Below, piece after piece: positions 25,829 through 34,223 of a stretch of DNA of 34,223 bases. The stretch's first letter is position 1; every line of letters starts with the position of its first letter. This DNA comes from an uncultured Methylophilaceae bacterium. Lineage in GTDB: Bacteria; Pseudomonadota; Gammaproteobacteria; Burkholderiales; Methylophilaceae. The stretch spans positions 1 to 34,223 of the forward strand of contig CAIQBW010000031.1 in NCBI GenBank assembly GCA_903870165.1, read 5' to 3'. The position numbers and the translations under genes are program-made. The notes below the pieces were generated by a model. The model did no database searches and had not been told where the DNA came from. It was given only the letters and a program-made list of their open reading frames with translations.

Positions 25829-25899
25829 ATAAATAAGATAGGTAAGCCTTTATAATAAACGCCAACAACGCAGTCGAGCGTTATTAGGGGAAAGTAAAT

Positions 25900-26289
25900 A
25901 TGAAAACAATTAATGTAGATTACATTGCAAAAGCAAAAAAATTAAGCGAAGAAGATCGTGACCGTATCCTTTCTCGCATGGGGGGTAAATTACCTAAGCG
26001 TTTGCAAAAAGAAAAATTAACAGTTGAAGAGGCGATTGCTATTCAATTGGAATTGGAAGATGAGCAGTTACAAGAATGGCGCGCAAACATGGCAGCCATT
26101 GAAGAAAAAGCAGCAAAGGCAAAAGCAAAGGCTGATGAAAAAGCGGCTAAGGTAAAAACAAAAGCAGCCAAACCAGTGGTTGCTAATTCAGCGCCAGCTA
26201 AAAAAGTATCGCCTCAAGCAAAGCCAGCTGCAGCAACTAAAGCGCCCGCTAAGCTAGCACCAACTGCAAAACCTGCTGTTAAGAAGTAA
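25900..26289 (+). CDS. Small protein with histone H1-like Lys/Ala/Pro tail
   Basis: A 129-residue protein with two parts. Residues 1-70 are charged and probably helical (DYIAKAKKLSEEDRDRILSRM, then a segment rich in Glu and Leu). Residues 71-129 are a disordered tail made almost only of Lys, Ala and Pro, like histone H1, AlgP and the DNA-binding tails of PHA-granule proteins PhaF and PhaM. The tail should bind DNA or another polyanion. The family is not recognised. Its stop overlaps the ParA start by one base, so the two are coupled and probably act together. GGGG lies nine bases before the ATG. Confidence 0.8.
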   Translation: MKTINVDYIAKAKKLSEEDRDRILSRMGGKLPKRLQKEKLTVEEAIAIQLELEDEQLQEWRANMAAIEEKAAKAKAKADEKAAKVKTKAAKPVVANSAPAKKVSPQAKPAAATKAPAKLAPTAKPAVKK

Positions 26290-26924
26290 TGAAAACGTTT
26301 TTGATCGCGAACCCCAAAGGGGGTAGCGGTAAAACAACGCTAGCAACTAATTTGGCTGGCTATTTTGCTAGTCGAGGCCGTCATGTTGTCTTGTCTGATA
26401 TGGATAGGCAACAATCTTCACTAGAGTGGCTTGAGCGCCGCTCTGTTGATTTGCCATTGATTCATGCGCTTAACGGACGAAGTGGAAACATTAGCAGTTT
26501 AAGTGCTGATATTAATGTAATTGATTCGCCTGCGGGATTGCGCGGGGACAAGCTAAGTGATGCAGTAAAAGCGGCAGACTGGGTTATTGTGCCAATGCAG
26601 TCATCTACATTCGATATTAATGCCACTCAAGATTTTCTAGAAGTGCTTAGAGAAGAAAAAGCGGTTCGCAAAGAGCGTACTTTTGTGGCGATGGTGGGAA
26701 TGCGCGTCAATGCAAGGACAAAAGCTGCGCTTAATTTGGAAGAGTATTTGGCTCAAAGTGGCTTCCCTGTCATGGGGCATTTACGTAACGCACAAGTCTA
26801 TGTGCATGCTGCCGAAGGTGGCATGAGCTTATTCGACATGAGCCCTTCACGTGTCAAACAAGATATTCAGCAGTGGTCTAATTTATTGCAGTGGATTCGC
26901 GCTGGCGAAAATAAGGGCGTTTAA
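26289..26924 (+). CDS. Orphan ParA/MinD-family ATPase
   Basis: A 211-residue deviant-Walker ATPase. The P-loop is KGGSGKTT (10-17) with the signature lysine K10; the Walker A' region is LSDMDRQQSS (35-44) and Walker B is INVIDSPAG. It lacks the N-terminal helix-turn-helix of plasmid P1-type ParA, and no centromere-binding ParB gene is adjacent. Such short ParAs form ATP-dependent dimers on the nucleoid and position cargos such as chemoreceptor arrays, carboxysomes (McdA) or granules through a small partner. Here the coupled upstream gene is the obvious partner. Cargo is unknown. Confidence 0.88.
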   Translation: MKTFLIANPKGGSGKTTLATNLAGYFASRGRHVVLSDMDRQQSSLEWLERRSVDLPLIHALNGRSGNISSLSADINVIDSPAGLRGDKLSDAVKAADWVIVPMQSSTFDINATQDFLEVLREEKAVRKERTFVAMVGMRVNARTKAALNLEEYLAQSGFPVMGHLRNAQVYVHAAEGGMSLFDMSPSRVKQDIQQWSNLLQWIRAGENKGV

Positions 26925-26930
26925 GCCCTT
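26913..26930. terminator. Weak hairpin between ParA and cysE
   Basis: AAGGGC and GCCCTT form a 6-bp stem around GTTTAA, which holds the ParA stop codon. A proper T tract is missing. It may act as a weak terminator for the converging genes. Confidence 0.35.
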
Positions 26931-26936
26931 TGACCC

Positions 26937-27683
26937 TTAAAGCTTCTTAAACGCATCCACATTAAAGGCTTTTCCAACTTCAGCATCTGACTCCACATCC
27001 GCACCTAGCTTACTAAGCTGCGCCATTACCTCTTGTAATTTCACATCTTGTGCTGCGGCATGGTCAAGCAAAGCATGAATGGCTTTGGTCATCGGGTCAT
27101 TTGAATTGTCGCTAACAGCATAAGCTGAGAAGCCGATTTTTTCAGCCATATCATCGCGCTGTTTATTGGTTTCTTGCTCAAGTATGCGAGCGGGGATGCC
27201 AACCGCAGTCGCATTCTCTGGAACGTCTTTGACGACCACAGCATTGGAACCTATTTTGGCACCTTTTCCGATGATGATTGGGCCTAATACTTTGGCGCCC
27301 GCACCAATGACAACACCTTGTTCTAGTGTTGGATGGCGTTTGCCTTTATTCCATGAGGTACCGCCAAGCGTAACGCCATGATAGAGCGTGCAATCGTCGC
27401 CGATGACAGCGGTTTCGCCAATCACAACACCCATGCCATGATCAATAAATACGCGACGACCTATAGTCGCACCAGGATGGATTTCAATTCCCGTCAGCCA
27501 GCGTCCGATGTGTGAAATAAAGCGTGCAATCCAGAAGAAGCGTTTGCTCCAAACACAATGTGAAAGGCGATGAATGATGAGTGCATGCACGCCAGGGTAT
27601 GTGGTGATGATTTCCCAATGCGTTCTAGCTGCCGGGTCTCGTTCGAATACAACAGAAATATCTTCTTTAATATGCTTAAACAT
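26937..27683 (-). CDS. cysE: Serine O-acetyltransferase CysE
   Basis: A 248-residue enzyme that makes O-acetylserine from serine and acetyl-CoA, the committed step of cysteine synthesis. The left-handed beta-helix has hexapeptide repeats ([48 protein letters not shown]) and the catalytic region [12 protein letters not shown] with its His. It is shorter than E. coli CysE (273) at the N-terminus. It lies six bases after trmJ. Cysteine is the sulfur source of the nearby isc cluster. Confidence 0.95.
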   Translation of the reverse strand: MFKHIKEDISVVFERDPAARTHWEIITTYPGVHALIIHRLSHCVWSKRFFWIARFISHIGRWLTGIEIHPGATIGRRVFIDHGMGVVIGETAVIGDDCTLYHGVTLGGTSWNKGKRHPTLEQGVVIGAGAKVLGPIIIGKGAKIGSNAVVVKDVPENATAVGIPARILEQETNKQRDDMAEKIGFSAYAVSDNSNDPMTKAIHALLDHAAAQDVKLQEVMAQLSKLGADVESDAEVGKAFNVDAFKKL

Positions 27684-27689
27684 TATTCT

Positions 27690-28442
27690 TTACTCTTTAT
27701 CGCTAAAGCTTCTTGGGTTTTGCGTAAGTTTTAATATACCACGCAAAATGTTTACTTCTTCTTTTTCCAAACTAGCACGTGCGTAAATTCGGCGAACGCG
27801 CTGCATCAGTTTTTTAGGTTCTTTGGGATTTAAAAATCCCACCTTGATCAGTGTTTCTTCTAGGTGCTGATAAAAGCCTTCAATCTCTTCACTCGTCGCA
27901 AGAGGTGCTTTGTTAGTAGTTTTCTCAATATTGTTCTCGCCTGCTGCCATGCGGAGTTCATAGCACATCACTTGGACAGCTGCAGCGACATTCAGTGATG
28001 AGAAATCAGGATTGGTCGGAATCATCGCAAGTAATTGGCAAAGGTCTAGCTCTCTATTTGAAAGACCGCTCATCTCTGTGCCAAACACCAAAGCTACAGC
28101 TTGCTCACCTTTTGCAATATTTGCTGCTTTTGTTGCTGCTTCGCGCGCCGACATGAGTTCATGAGAAAGCTGGCGTTTGCGAGCGCTCATTCCAATCGCT
28201 ACGGCGCAGCCCTTTAAAGCATCTTCTAATGTATCGCAAACCACCGCGTTCTCAAGTAGGCCAACAGCGCCACAAGCAAGCGCGTTGGCCTCATTGTCTG
28301 GGAAGTGTTTAGGTTGAACCAAATAGAGCTGACTGAGCCCCATGGTTTTCATCGCGCGTGCCGCTGAGCCAATATTGCCGGGGTGGCTAGTTTGGCAGAG
28401 CACAATGCGGAAATTATTTAGCAAGTTAAGTTTGGAAGTCAT
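27690..28442 (-). CDS. trmJ: tRNA (cytidine/uridine-32-2'-O)-methyltransferase TrmJ
   Basis: A SPOUT-family methyltransferase of about 250 residues that methylates the 2'-OH of position 32 in tRNA. Motifs: TSHPGNIGSAARAMKTMGL at the N-terminus, VFGTEMSGLSNRELDLC in the middle, and IPTNPDFSSLNVAAAVQVMCYE, which forms the knotted SAM site. A C-terminal extension follows, as in TrmJ. I use the ATG at 28442; an in-frame ATG at 28454 adds four residues and neither has a clear ribosome site. It is divergent from suhB, and the trmJ/suhB pair next to isc recalls the E. coli order. Confidence 0.93.
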   Translation of the reverse strand: MTSKLNLLNNFRIVLCQTSHPGNIGSAARAMKTMGLSQLYLVQPKHFPDNEANALACGAVGLLENAVVCDTLEDALKGCAVAIGMSARKRQLSHELMSAREAATKAANIAKGEQAVALVFGTEMSGLSNRELDLCQLLAMIPTNPDFSSLNVAAAVQVMCYELRMAAGENNIEKTTNKAPLATSEEIEGFYQHLEETLIKVGFLNPKEPKKLMQRVRRIYARASLEKEEVNILRGILKLTQNPRSFSDKE

Positions 28443-28491
28443 GGCATAAAGCATTAAAATGTTATTTTAACAGCTCTTTAATCATGCCTGA

Positions 28492-28527
28492 TGTAGTTTT
28501 ACTACACAGATATCGGAATCCGATATC
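28492..28527. promoter_or_regulatory. Two adjacent inverted repeats between trmJ and suhB
   Basis: TGTAGT-TTT-ACTACA (28492-28506) is followed two bases later by GATATCGGA-A-TCCGATATC (28509-28527), both perfect. They fill the short divergent intergenic region, about 50 and 22 bp before the suhB start. They look like operator sites or a 5' UTR structure of suhB. No regulator is assigned. Confidence 0.5.
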
Positions 28528-28548
28528 GGGCAACAATGGAAAATACAC

Positions 28549-29373
28549 ATGCATCCAATGCTTACGAATGCGGTTAAAGCCGCGCGCCGTGCTGGCACCA
28601 TCATCAATCGCGCCTCTCAAGATGTGGGTTCGATTAAGGTTCATAGTAAAAATTACAATGACTTTGTGAGTGAAGTCGACCATGCGTCAGAGCGTGCAAT
28701 TATTGAAACACTTCAAGAAGCTTATCCAGATCATGGCTTTATCGGTGAAGAAAGTGGCAATGATCGCACAGACGCTGAGCACGTTTGGATTATTGATCCA
28801 TTAGATGGCACCACTAATTTCTTACACGGCTTTGAACAATATTCTGTTTCGATTGCATTGATGAGTCGCGGTCAGTTAGAGCAAGCAGTTGTGTATGATC
28901 CAAGCCGCAATGATTTGTTTACTGCGACGCGCGGGCGCGGTGCATTTTTAAACGACAAACGTATTCGTGTGAGTAATCGCGCTAAGCTTCAAAGTGCAAT
29001 GATCGGTACGGGCTTTCCATTCCGTGACTTTAAACACCTAGATACTTACCTTGGCATGTTTAAAGACATGATTAAAAATACAGCCGGTCTTCGCCGTCCT
29101 GGTTCAGCAGCGCTCGATTTGGCCTATGTAGCAGCCGGATGGTTTGATGGGTTCTGGGAAATTGGTTTGTCTAAATGGGATATCGCAGCCGGTGCATTGT
29201 TAGTGCAAGAAGCGGGCGGTATTGTGGGCGATCTTGAAGGCAATGAGACTTGGATTGAAACAGGCAATATTGCCGCAGGGAATCCAAAAGTGTTCGCACA
29301 AATGTTGCAAGTATTAGCCCCGCATTTGACTGATGAATTGAAGTCTAAGTATCAAGCAATTATTACTGAATAA
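28549..29373 (+). CDS. suhB: Inositol-1-monophosphatase family protein SuhB
   Basis: A 274-residue Mg-dependent phosphatase of the inositol monophosphatase family. Metal-site motifs are GEESGN (about 65-70), [15 protein letters not shown] (about 79-93) and [16 protein letters not shown] (about 210-225). E. coli SuhB also joins the Nus antitermination complex on rRNA operons. GGAAAATACAC precedes the ATG. galU follows after 27 bases and is probably co-transcribed. Confidence 0.95.
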   Translation: MHPMLTNAVKAARRAGTIINRASQDVGSIKVHSKNYNDFVSEVDHASERAIIETLQEAYPDHGFIGEESGNDRTDAEHVWIIDPLDGTTNFLHGFEQYSVSIALMSRGQLEQAVVYDPSRNDLFTATRGRGAFLNDKRIRVSNRAKLQSAMIGTGFPFRDFKHLDTYLGMFKDMIKNTAGLRRPGSAALDLAYVAAGWFDGFWEIGLSKWDIAAGALLVQEAGGIVGDLEGNETWIETGNIAAGNPKVFAQMLQVLAPHLTDELKSKYQAIITE

Positions 29374-29400
29374 TACGAAATGAACATCAAAGGTAGCGCT

Positions 29401-30285
29401 ATGAAGAAAGTTACAAAAGCTGTTTTCCCTGTTGCGGGTCTTGGCACGCGCTTTTTGCCAGCGACCAAAGCTAACCCAAAGGAGATGTTGCCAATTATCG
29501 ATAAGCCTTTGATTCAGTATGCGGTTGAAGAAGCCATTGATGCAGGCATTACTGACTTAGTATTTATTATCGGACGTAATAAAAGGGCAATACCAGATCA
29601 TTTCGATATGGCTTATGAGCTTGAGAATGAGCTTTATCGTAATGGAAAAACAGAGCTACTGAAAATTGTTCAGAACATTATTCCCAAGCATGTAAATTGT
29701 ATTTATATACGTCAATCACAGGCTTTAGGTCTGGGTCATGCGGTACGTATTGCAAGACCAGTAGTGAATGATGAGCCATTTGCTGTGCTCCTCGCAGATG
29801 ACTTGTTGGATGGAAAAGTGCCAGTGATGAAGCAAATGGTTGAGGCTTACGATTATTATCGTTGCTCATTGTTAGGGGTGCAGAATGTGCCACGTGAGCA
29901 AACTAAGAGTTACGGTATTGTGGCAACAACGCCAGTGAATGAACAAATTGAGCAGGTGTCTGGTATTGTAGAAAAACCAAAGCCAGAAGAAGCGCCATCA
30001 ACATTGGGTGTGGTTGGGCGTTATATTTTAACGCCAAGAATCTTCCATCATTTGGATAAAGTGAAGCCTGGTGCTGGCGGTGAGATTCAACTAACAGATG
30101 GCATTTCAGCCTTACTTGCTGAAGAACAAATTTTGGCATACCGCTATGATGGTGTTCGCTATGATTGCGGTTCTAAAGCTGGCTACATGGAAGCGACCGT
30201 GCGCTTAGGGTTGCGTCACCCTGAAGTTGGTCCTGAATTTAAAAAGCTATTAGAAAAAATTGTGAACGAAGAGAAGTTTAAGTAG
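29401..30285 (+). CDS. galU: UTP-glucose-1-phosphate uridylyltransferase GalU
   Basis: A 294-residue nucleotidyltransferase that makes UDP-glucose. The N-terminal signature is [25 protein letters not shown], carrying the nucleotide loop and catalytic Lys. The segments [22 protein letters not shown] and [20 protein letters not shown] are typical of GalU. The ATG at 29401 has AAAGG seven bases upstream and opens the conserved N-terminus; an in-frame ATG at 29380 is less likely. UDP-glucose is the usual donor for GT4 diacylglycerol glucosyltransferases such as the candidate at 2228. Confidence 0.96.
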   Translation: MKKVTKAVFPVAGLGTRFLPATKANPKEMLPIIDKPLIQYAVEEAIDAGITDLVFIIGRNKRAIPDHFDMAYELENELYRNGKTELLKIVQNIIPKHVNCIYIRQSQALGLGHAVRIARPVVNDEPFAVLLADDLLDGKVPVMKQMVEAYDYYRCSLLGVQNVPREQTKSYGIVATTPVNEQIEQVSGIVEKPKPEEAPSTLGVVGRYILTPRIFHHLDKVKPGAGGEIQLTDGISALLAEEQILAYRYDGVRYDCGSKAGYMEATVRLGLRHPEVGPEFKKLLEKIVNEEKFK

Positions 30286-30301
30286 TTTTCAGTCGAACAT
30301 G

Positions 30302-30330
30302 AAAAGCCCAGCATTGCTGGGCTTTTTTTA
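30302..30330. terminator. Bidirectional terminator between galU and mqo
   Basis: AAAAGCCCAGC and GCTGGGCTTTT pair around a short ATT loop with flanking A and T runs. It stops galU on the plus strand and mqo on the minus strand. Confidence 0.92.
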
Positions 30331-30336
30331 TGATAG

Positions 30337-31815
30337 TTATTTCTTAAGCTCTAGTGTCCTAAGTGTTCTGGTTCTGACTTCTTTTAGTAGCTCAGCATCA
30401 TCAATAAGTGATTGTCCGTAAGATGGCACCAATGTGCGCATTTTTACTTTCCACTCCTGTGTTTGAATACGGTCACTAAAGCAACGTTTAATCACATCTG
30501 TCATCGCTTGAACCGATGTTGATGCACCAGGAGAGGCTCCTAGCAATGATGCAATAGAGCCATCTTTGGCTGTCACAATTTCAGTGCCAAATTCTAACTT
30601 CCCGCCTTTTTTGTGGCAGTTTTTAATGATTTGTACACGTTGGCCAGCCGTAGCGAGATGCCAGTCCTCAGGCTTTGCATTAGGGAAGTATTGTTGCAAT
30701 GACTTCATGCGGCTTTCTTGAGATTGCACGACCTCACCAATCAAGTAGCGAGTTAAGCCCATATTACGTAAGCTTGCGAACATCATCGATTTAAGGTTAT
30801 TCACCTTAAATGATTTTGCCAAATCTAAGAATGAGCCTTTTTTGAGGAACTTAGTGGTAAATCCAGCGTAAGGACCGAACAATAAAGCAGGCTCGCCATC
30901 AATAATACGAGTATCTAAATGCGGCACAGACATAGGTGGCGCACCAATTGCAGCCTTGCCATATACCTTTGCGTTATGCTCTTTGATAATTTCAGGGTTT
31001 TTGCAGACCAACCACAATCCGCTTACAGGGAAGCCGCCATAGCCCTTGCTTTCTGGAATGCGAGATTTTTGAAGGAGAGGTAAGGCTCCACCGCCGGCGC
31101 CGAGGAATACAAACTTGGCATGAATGGTGTGTGATTTTTTGGTTGTGCGGTCTTGGATGTTGACGTTCCAAATGCCGCGCTTATCTTGCTTTAAGCGACG
31201 TACATTCTGATTGAGCTGAAGCTCAAAACCGTTTTGTTTTTGTAGGTGTGAAATCAAACCGCGCGTTAATGCACCAAAGTCCACATCAGTTCCATAATCG
31301 ACTCGCGTGGCAGCAACTATTTGGTTGTCTCGGCCTTCCATAATGAGTGGCATCCACTGCTTGAGCTTGCTTACATCTTCGCTATATTCCATATCTTGGA
31401 ATAATGGATGTTGGGAAAGGCTCTCAAAACGTCTTTTTAGGAAAGCAACGTTCTCTTTACCCCATACAAAGCTGAGGTGAGGCGTTGGGTTGATAAAGTC
31501 TTTAGCTTTTAGAATGTTTTGTTCTACTAAGTAAGACCAAAACTGGAGTGACTCTTCAAACGCAGCATTGATTTGAAGCGCGCGGTTTGTGGCAACGCTA
31601 CCATCTGAATTCTGTGGGGTGTAGTTGAGCTCGCAGTAGCCAGCGTGGCCTGTGCCAGCATTATTCCAGCCATCTGAGCTTTCACCTGCAACATTCGGTA
31701 GGCGCTCAATCATATGAATGGATAGACCAGGGTCTAGTTCTTTTAGCATAGCCGCTAGCGTTGCGCTCATCACTCCTGCGCCCACTAATAAAACATCGAC
31801 TTGCTGATTTAACAT
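30337..31815 (-). CDS. mqo: Malate:quinone oxidoreductase
   Basis: A 492-residue FAD enzyme that oxidises malate to oxaloacetate and passes electrons to quinone at the inner membrane. The N-terminal dinucleotide-binding fold is VDVLLVGAGVMSATLAAML (about 6-24). Mqo-specific blocks are SSDGWNNAGTGHAGYCELNYTP, KFVFLGAGGGALPLLQKSRIPE and LLGASPGASTSVQAM. I chose the ATG at 31815, just before the FAD-binding strand; an in-frame start at 31929 would add a 38-residue basic leader with no family support. Ribosome site is weak. It belongs with acs and acnB as central carbon genes. Confidence 0.95.
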   Translation of the reverse strand: MLNQQVDVLLVGAGVMSATLAAMLKELDPGLSIHMIERLPNVAGESSDGWNNAGTGHAGYCELNYTPQNSDGSVATNRALQINAAFEESLQFWSYLVEQNILKAKDFINPTPHLSFVWGKENVAFLKRRFESLSQHPLFQDMEYSEDVSKLKQWMPLIMEGRDNQIVAATRVDYGTDVDFGALTRGLISHLQKQNGFELQLNQNVRRLKQDKRGIWNVNIQDRTTKKSHTIHAKFVFLGAGGGALPLLQKSRIPESKGYGGFPVSGLWLVCKNPEIIKEHNAKVYGKAAIGAPPMSVPHLDTRIIDGEPALLFGPYAGFTTKFLKKGSFLDLAKSFKVNNLKSMMFASLRNMGLTRYLIGEVVQSQESRMKSLQQYFPNAKPEDWHLATAGQRVQIIKNCHKKGGKLEFGTEIVTAKDGSIASLLGASPGASTSVQAMTDVIKRCFSDRIQTQEWKVKMRTLVPSYGQSLIDDAELLKEVRTRTLRTLELKK

Positions 31816-31918
31816 GAATGCGTTGCCTATTTTTGTTAAAAATTGCGCTTTTAATTGAGCGCGCGGACAGCATGATAAGCGTGAATGCGTTTGATGTAAA
31901 TTGCTGCGCCTAACATGC

Positions 31919-31941
31919 AGATGGGGCAAACTGCCCCATCT
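31919..31941. other. Strong hairpin between acs and mqo
   Basis: AGATGGGGCA and TGCCCCATCT form a perfect, GC-rich 10-bp stem with an AAC loop. No U run follows in either direction. It lies 25 bases after the acs stop and could be a Rho-assisted terminator, an RNase barrier or a site protecting the acs 3' end. Confidence 0.55.
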
Positions 31942-31966
31942 TGATTTGCTGCATTTAAATTAGAAC

Positions 31967-33946
31967 TTAAGTGATGCTTTGTTTTAGTTGTTCAAGAATC
32001 GCTGGATTTTCTAAAGTTGAAATATCCGAGGTGATTTCTTCGCCTTTTGCTAGGCTTCGTAACAGACGACGCATGATTTTTCCTGAGCGTGTTTTAGGTA
32101 AATTGTCCCCAAACCGAATGTCGTCTGGCTTGGCAATTGGGCCAATTTCTTTACCAACCCATTCGCGTAGTTCTGCAATAATTTTTTTAGCATCTTCACC
32201 TTCAGGACGTTTACCTTTAAGAACAACGTAAGCAACAATAGATTCACCTTTGATGTCGTGAGGCCTGCCCACTACAGCAGCTTCAGCTACTAAAGGATTG
32301 GCTACTAATGCAGACTCGATTTCCATGGTGCCTAAGCGGTGACCAGAAACATTCAGCACATCATCAATACGCCCCATGATGGTGAAGTAACCTGTTTCCG
32401 CATCACGAATCGCGCCGTCGCCAGCCAGATATAGTTTTCCACCTAAATCTTCTGGGAAGTAAGATTTTACATAACGTTCATCGTCATTCCAGATGGTTCG
32501 AATCATTGAAGGCCATGGACGTTTAATTACCATTAAGCCACCAGTTCCCCATGGTACGTCCTTGCCTGTTTCATCGACGACATCAGCTTGAATGCCTGGG
32601 AAGGGGAGAGTGCATGAGCCTGGAATGAGTGGGGTGACTCCTGGTAATGGCGTAATCACATGACCGCCAGTTTCTGTTTGCCAGAAGGTATCCATAATTG
32701 GGCAATTGTTGTTGCCTACTTCTTCGTAATACCACATCCAAGCTTCAGGATTAATTGGTTCGCCTACTGAGCCTAATAAACGTAAGCTACTTAAGTCATA
32801 TTGCTTAGGATGAAGCTCAGGATTAGTGCTTGAGGACTTAATCAATGAGCGAATCGCAGTTGGCGCTGTGTAAAAAATACTGACTTTATGCGCAGCAATC
32901 ATCCGCCAAAAACGACTTGCGTCGGGATAAGTTGGGATTCCCTCAAATACCACTTGAGTCACACCCAAAGCCAATGGGCCATATGCTACATAACTGTGGC
33001 CAGTAATCCAGCCCACGTCTGCTGTACACCAAAAGACATCTCCATCTTTCGCATCAAACGTCCAGCGCATGGTGTTCATCGCATGCAGCAAATAGCCTGC
33101 AGATGCGTGCTGAACACCTTTAGGTTTACCTGTTGAGCCAGATGTGTAGAGCAAGAACAATGGGTGTTCTGCGTTTACAAAAACAGGTTCGCATGTGTTG
33201 GCTTGGCCAGCGATTAAATCATCCCACCAAATGTCACGACTATGGTTGTCAATCGCTAAGCCAGTGCGTTTGTAAACGATGACTGTTTCAACAGTTTCAC
33301 AGCCAGGCATTGCCAATGCTTCATCTACAGCAGATTTTAGTGGCAATGCTTTGCCGCCACGGAATTGACCGTCAGCCGTGATGACAGCGCGTGCGCCTGT
33401 ATCTTGAATTCGCTCTTGTAAGCTTTTAGATGAAAAGCCACCGAATACAACAGAATGCGTTAAGCCTAAACGTGCACAAGCTTGCATCGCAACAATCGCT
33501 TCAACGCCCATCGGTAAATAAATAATGACGCGGTCGCCAATATTAAGCTTGAGTGATTTAAGTCCGTTCGCTAGTTGGCAAACACGGTGATAAAGGTCTT
33601 GATAAGTGACATGGCTCACTGAGCCATCATCCGCTTCAAAAATAATCGCGTTCTGATTAGCTCTGGTCGCTAAATGACGATCTAAACAGTTGTATGAAAC
33701 ATTCAGTTCGCCATCATCAAACCAGCGATAAAAAGGCGCGTTTGATTCGTCTAAGGTTTTGCTGAAAGGCTTTTTCCAATCAAGTAACTCACGTGCTAAC
33801 TCTGCCCAAAAGCCCTCATAGTCATCACCTGCCTTTTTACAAAGCGCTTGGTATTCCGCCATACCTTTAACGTTTGCATTGGCTTGTAGTTGATCGCTTG
33901 GCTTGAAAACTCTTGTTTCATGCATAACTGATTCGATAGAACTCAT
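31967..33946 (-). CDS. acs: Acetyl-CoA synthetase
   Basis: A 659-residue AMP-forming acetate-CoA ligase. It activates acetate with ATP and CoA. Motifs: [18 protein letters not shown] (P-loop-like, about 262-279), [16 protein letters not shown] (about 412-427), and the C-terminal [11 protein letters not shown], whose lysine is the acetylation switch. Length is standard (652 in E. coli). GGGAGCAAGG lies before the ATG. It follows acnB by about 70 bases on the same strand. Confidence 0.98.
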   Translation of the reverse strand: MSSIESVMHETRVFKPSDQLQANANVKGMAEYQALCKKAGDDYEGFWAELARELLDWKKPFSKTLDESNAPFYRWFDDGELNVSYNCLDRHLATRANQNAIIFEADDGSVSHVTYQDLYHRVCQLANGLKSLKLNIGDRVIIYLPMGVEAIVAMQACARLGLTHSVVFGGFSSKSLQERIQDTGARAVITADGQFRGGKALPLKSAVDEALAMPGCETVETVIVYKRTGLAIDNHSRDIWWDDLIAGQANTCEPVFVNAEHPLFLLYTSGSTGKPKGVQHASAGYLLHAMNTMRWTFDAKDGDVFWCTADVGWITGHSYVAYGPLALGVTQVVFEGIPTYPDASRFWRMIAAHKVSIFYTAPTAIRSLIKSSSTNPELHPKQYDLSSLRLLGSVGEPINPEAWMWYYEEVGNNNCPIMDTFWQTETGGHVITPLPGVTPLIPGSCTLPFPGIQADVVDETGKDVPWGTGGLMVIKRPWPSMIRTIWNDDERYVKSYFPEDLGGKLYLAGDGAIRDAETGYFTIMGRIDDVLNVSGHRLGTMEIESALVANPLVAEAAVVGRPHDIKGESIVAYVVLKGKRPEGEDAKKIIAELREWVGKEIGPIAKPDDIRFGDNLPKTRSGKIMRRLLRSLAKGEEITSDISTLENPAILEQLKQSIT

Positions 33947-34016
33947 CCTTGCTCCCAGTTGCGTTTTATTATTGTTGTTGTGATGTTTTTAAAATATATC
34001 GTTATTAATATTGTAT

Positions 34017-34223
34017 TTAAACAGTCGCGCCAGCATTAATGGCAATCACTTTTTTGCCAGAGCTAATTGTTTTACTGATTTTATACGCATCCATCAAATT
34101 GAAGTTGAGATACTGATAGATTTGGGCGTGATGTGCGCTGATGGTGTCACCCACGACCGTTAAGTATTCTGCTGTTGTTGGTAAGCGTCCTAGCTTTGCA
34201 CAGACGGCAGCAAGTTCAGCAGA
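34017..34223 (-). CDS. acnB: Aconitate hydratase B, 3' end (partial)
   Basis: The last 68 codons and stop of a gene that enters from the right edge. The translation begins SAELAAVCAKLGRLPTTAEY and contains YQYLNFN, which matches the C-terminus of AcnB (ASAELAAVAALIGKLPTPEEY and YRYLNFN in E. coli). AcnB interconverts citrate and isocitrate with a [4Fe-4S] cluster. It is read leftward toward acs. The start and the rest lie outside the window. Confidence 0.92.
   Translation of the reverse strand, partial: SAELAAVCAKLGRLPTTAEYLTVVGDTISAHHAQIYQYLNFNLMDAYKISKTISSGKKVIAINAGATV

Noticed and set aside
25900-26924. The ParA pair as a chromosome partition parAB locus
   Set aside because: The partner has no ParB-type domain or helix-turn-helix, no parS-like repeats were seen nearby, and no replication-origin genes flank it.
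31816-31929. Longer start for mqo
   Set aside because: The extra 38 residues are basic and not family-like, and they overlap the intergenic hairpin; the FAD-binding strand begins right after the ATG at 31815.
1-34223. CRISPR arrays, insertion sequences, integrases, tRNA genes
   Set aside because: I looked for spaced direct repeats, transposase-like frames, terminal inverted repeats and cloverleaf genes and saw none.

Overview
The window looks like a chromosomal segment of an AT-leaning betaproteobacterium, most like the Methylophilaceae (Methylotenera and relatives) or a close Nitrosomonadales lineage. The clues are a complete isc cluster with E. coli-like cysteine positions, the trmJ/suhB pair beside isc, prfB-lysS with the classical RF2 frameshift, Porin_5- and OprB-type porins, and an acnB-acs-mqo block. 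The assignment rests on gene content and order only. I see no insertion sequence, prophage, CRISPR array or tRNA gene.

Layout. 1-180: 5S rRNA and terminator, the end of an rRNA operon. 190-3435: membrane-lipid genes, namely a PAP2 phosphatase, an exported zinc-dependent phospholipase C, DgkA and a GT4 glycosyltransferase of the diacylglycerol-glucosyltransferase type. 3442-7232: pstSCAB, transcribed leftward, with a terminator-like hairpin between pstS and pstC and no phoU. 7410-10021: prfB (+1 frameshift) and lysS. 10018-15938: a ChrA-type transporter, a porin, a PhoX-like phosphatase and an OprB-like porin. 15943-17788: small leftward genes, mostly unknown, ending with a solo ParB/sulfiredoxin-fold protein. 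17937-24328: iscR-nifS2-iscS-iscU-iscA-hscB-hscA-fdx, leftward, with two cysteine desulfurases and an IscR-type operator. 24461-26924: a second GT4 glycosyltransferase, then divergently a histone-H1-tailed small protein joined to an orphan ParA ATPase. 26937-34223: cysE and trmJ leftward, suhB and galU rightward, then mqo, acs and the 3' end of acnB leftward.

How it may work together. The strongest theme is phosphate starvation. Sequences with PHO-box geometry (two 7-bp CTGTCAT-like halves separated by 4 bp) lie upstream of pstS, the porin and the first glycosyltransferase, where they are good. Weaker ones lie upstream of phospholipase C, PAP2 phosphatase, the PhoX-like protein, the ParB-like protein and the ParA operon. 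With galU supplying UDP-glucose, the left-hand genes form a plausible phospholipid-to-glycolipid remodelling set: PLC makes diacylglycerol and frees a phospho-headgroup, GT4 glycosylates the diacylglycerol, and DgkA returns the excess to phosphatidate. The Pho-regulon link is inferred from motifs read by eye. A second theme is sulfur and Fe-S supply: cysE makes the cysteine precursor and the isc cluster uses cysteine for cluster assembly.
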